From contig NZ_JACIEU010000032.1 of assembly GCF_014197035.1 (NCBI RefSeq), positions 1 through 48,803 of the forward strand: DNA of 48,803 nt, written 5' to 3'. Positions 47,660 through 48,803 of the stretch are shown here, one piece after another. The notes below the pieces were generated by a model that was given only the letters and a program-made list of their open reading frames with translations, searched no databases and was not told the DNA's origin. The translations under genes were made by a program, and so were the position numbers. The number at the start of each line of letters is the position of its first letter. Position 1 is the first letter of the stretch. The DNA is from Sphingobium scionense. Its GTDB lineage: Bacteria > Pseudomonadota > Alphaproteobacteria > Sphingomonadales > Sphingomonadaceae.

Positions 47660-48754
47660 CTATCGCCGCCTGTGCTGGGCCGCGGGCGATCTCCCGAACG
47701 GCGCGGGACTCTCGTATTCGATCCCCCGCAGGAAGATTTCGACGGCTTGGTGAACGACGTGTTCGATTTCTTCCCGCGCAGGGGCGGGCCGGAGTTCCAG
47801 AGCCACCTCCAGATGGATGTTGGCGCGCACCATGCCCACGAACTGCTGGGCGGCGATCGCGCAGTCGTCGACGACAATCTCCTCCCGCATAGCTGCGTTC
47901 CGAAGCACGTCGGCGAGGCCATCGGTCACAGCGCGAGGCCCATCTTCAAAGAATTGCCTGATCGAGCCTTGCGACATTTCAGAATCGCCAACTACCGCCC
48001 GAAAAATCGGTAAGAGCGTCGGCGAGGTGATCGCCGCAAGCAACCGCCGTCCGAAATCGGTGAGGATGGTGCGAAGGTCGGGACCATCACCCTCATTTCC
48101 CAGAAAAATGGTCCAATGAGCGCTTAAATCTGCGTTCAGGGGGCGCACCGGCGCAACATGATCGCCGCTGGGTTGCTCACCTCCATGGGGCGACTGGTCG
48201 TCATCTTGGCTTGCCGCTTCCTCTCCCATGTCTCCATGGGAGGCGACTTGCTTCGAAAGCAGCTTCAGTAAAGCGCGGTGCCGCCACATCGACAGCGCGG
48301 AGAAGACGCCCTGCGGTTCGTGAAACGCGGAGGCCCTGTCCGCTATCTCATTAATCTGTTCGGTGTCGAAACCCGCCCTCCGAATCCGAACCCGCTCGTC
48401 GGCATCACTCGCAAGCCCGACGCGGGCCAGGATCGCGAAACGCCGGAGCGCTTCAAGCCGCGGGTTCGCGAGACGGTTGGGCAACCGCGTTCCTGTTACG
48501 ACGCGATACCATCTGCGAACTTTCGAAGGCTCGAAAAGGCTCGACGGACCGTCCGCTTCGGCCAAGGCGAGCACAGCCGTTTCAAGCCGGGACAAGCGAC
48601 TTTCTGGCGGCGGCACGCCATTCTGGTCAATCCGCCCTCCCCTTTCCTGCGGATACGAAGTCGGATGATTGTCATTTGCCGCCACCGCGCGCGACCTTGG
48701 AAAGTGTGCTAGTGGATTGATCGGAACGAATGAGTCCGCTTGAGGGATTCCCAT
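47660..48754 (-). CDS. Protein with a TetR effector domain fused to a non-HTH N-terminal domain
   Basis: A 364-residue protein. Residues about 225-345 match the AefR-like TetR C-terminal domain (RQFFEDGPRAVTDGLADVLR, then AAQQFVGMVRANIHLEVALE and EEIEHVVHQAVEIFLRGIE) and resemble the same region of the TetR at 38192. The usual TetR HTH is missing. Instead residues about 50-165 (SRLSRLETAVLALAEADGPSS, shown in part, and NPRLEALRRFAILARVGLAS) match a domain I recall from small sphingomonad hypothetical proteins. A hydrophilic linker (about 170-220) joins them. It may sense the same ligand as the TetR or pair with it. Confidence 0.72.
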   Translation of the reverse strand: MGIPQADSFVPINPLAHFPRSRAVAANDNHPTSYPQERGGRIDQNGVPPPESRLSRLETAVLALAEADGPSSLFEPSKVRRWYRVVTGTRLPNRLANPRLEALRRFAILARVGLASDADERVRIRRAGFDTEQINEIADRASAFHEPQGVFSALSMWRHRALLKLLSKQVASHGDMGEEAASQDDDQSPHGGEQPSGDHVAPVRPLNADLSAHWTIFLGNEGDGPDLRTILTDFGRRLLAAITSPTLLPIFRAVVGDSEMSQGSIRQFFEDGPRAVTDGLADVLRNAAMREEIVVDDCAIAAQQFVGMVRANIHLEVALELRPAPAREEIEHVVHQAVEIFLRGIEYESPAPFGRSPAAQHRRR

Positions 48755-48803
48755 TCTTTCGGTGCCGTGCGACGATGCGGCATGCGAACGGGTATCGAGA
48801 TCG

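Overview
The window looks like part of a large, self-transmissible catabolic plasmid from a sphingomonad (Sphingobium, Novosphingobium, Sphingomonas or a relative). The signs are high-GC codon use, a RepA-type (RPA family) plus a RepC-type replication initiator, a DUF6771 small protein, a full VirB/VirD4 conjugation apparatus of sphingomonad style, a TonB receptor beside catabolic genes, and a sphingomonad-type tyrosine recombinase. No rRNA, tRNA or CRISPR was seen.

Layout. (1) 1-5.8 kb, leftward maintenance region: a C-terminally short ParB-like protein, DUF6771, a serine-recombinase-like protein lacking its catalytic serine, RepA, an iteron field (six clear copies between 3408 and 3851), RepC with an AT-rich internal segment, and a candidate counter-transcribed RNA upstream of repC. 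(2) 5.8-19.6 kb, one rightward conjugation operon with mostly overlapping genes: TrbM/KikA-like, VirB1-VirB5, an EexN-like lipoprotein, VirB6, a VirB7-like lipoprotein, VirB8-VirB11, VirD4, an LPD7-domain protein and a small partner. No relaxase is in the window. (3) 19.7-28.4 kb: glutathione S-transferase, HPP membrane protein, then the lower 3-oxoadipate pathway (thiolase, CoA-transferase A and B), a muconate cycloisomerase, a TonB receptor and a divergent LysR regulator. (4) 28.5-38.0 kb: two small hypothetical genes, then a nine-gene leftward operon encoding a four-component Rieske ring-hydroxylating dioxygenase of the anthranilate/salicylate type and a modified (chlorocatechol-type) ortho pathway, with a divergent LysR. 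(5) 38.0-45.5 kb: a ketone-body/polyhydroxybutyrate module (TetR, 3-hydroxybutyrate dehydrogenase, an FAD-reductase/patatin fusion, acetoacetate decarboxylase, phasin) plus further TetR and MarR regulators. (6) 45.4-48.8 kb: tyrosine recombinase, a hypothetical protein paralogous to one in region 4, an orphan SdhC with a small membrane ORF, and a protein carrying a TetR effector domain without a TetR DNA-binding domain.

Working together. The dioxygenase would turn an ortho-substituted aromatic acid (exact substrate unknown) into a possibly halogenated catechol. Ortho cleavage, cycloisomerisation, dienelactone hydrolysis and maleylacetate reduction then give 3-oxoadipate. The CoA-transferase and thiolase of region 3 convert that to succinyl-CoA and acetyl-CoA. 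Region 5 would handle surplus acetyl-CoA as ketone bodies or storage polymer. Two nearly identical promoter/operator segments (27435-27493 and 35072-35128) plus a related site at 37048-37062 tie the TonB receptor, the chlorocatechol genes and the dioxygenase into one LysR-type regulon. Three copies of a different palindrome (38109, 43009, 45398) suggest a second, TetR-type regulon over the storage module.

The most unusual items are the FAD-reductase/patatin fusion, the HTH-less TetR-effector fusion, the duplicated LysR promoter, the 33-bp palindrome before phasin, and the orphan sdhC with its coupled 52-residue ORF.
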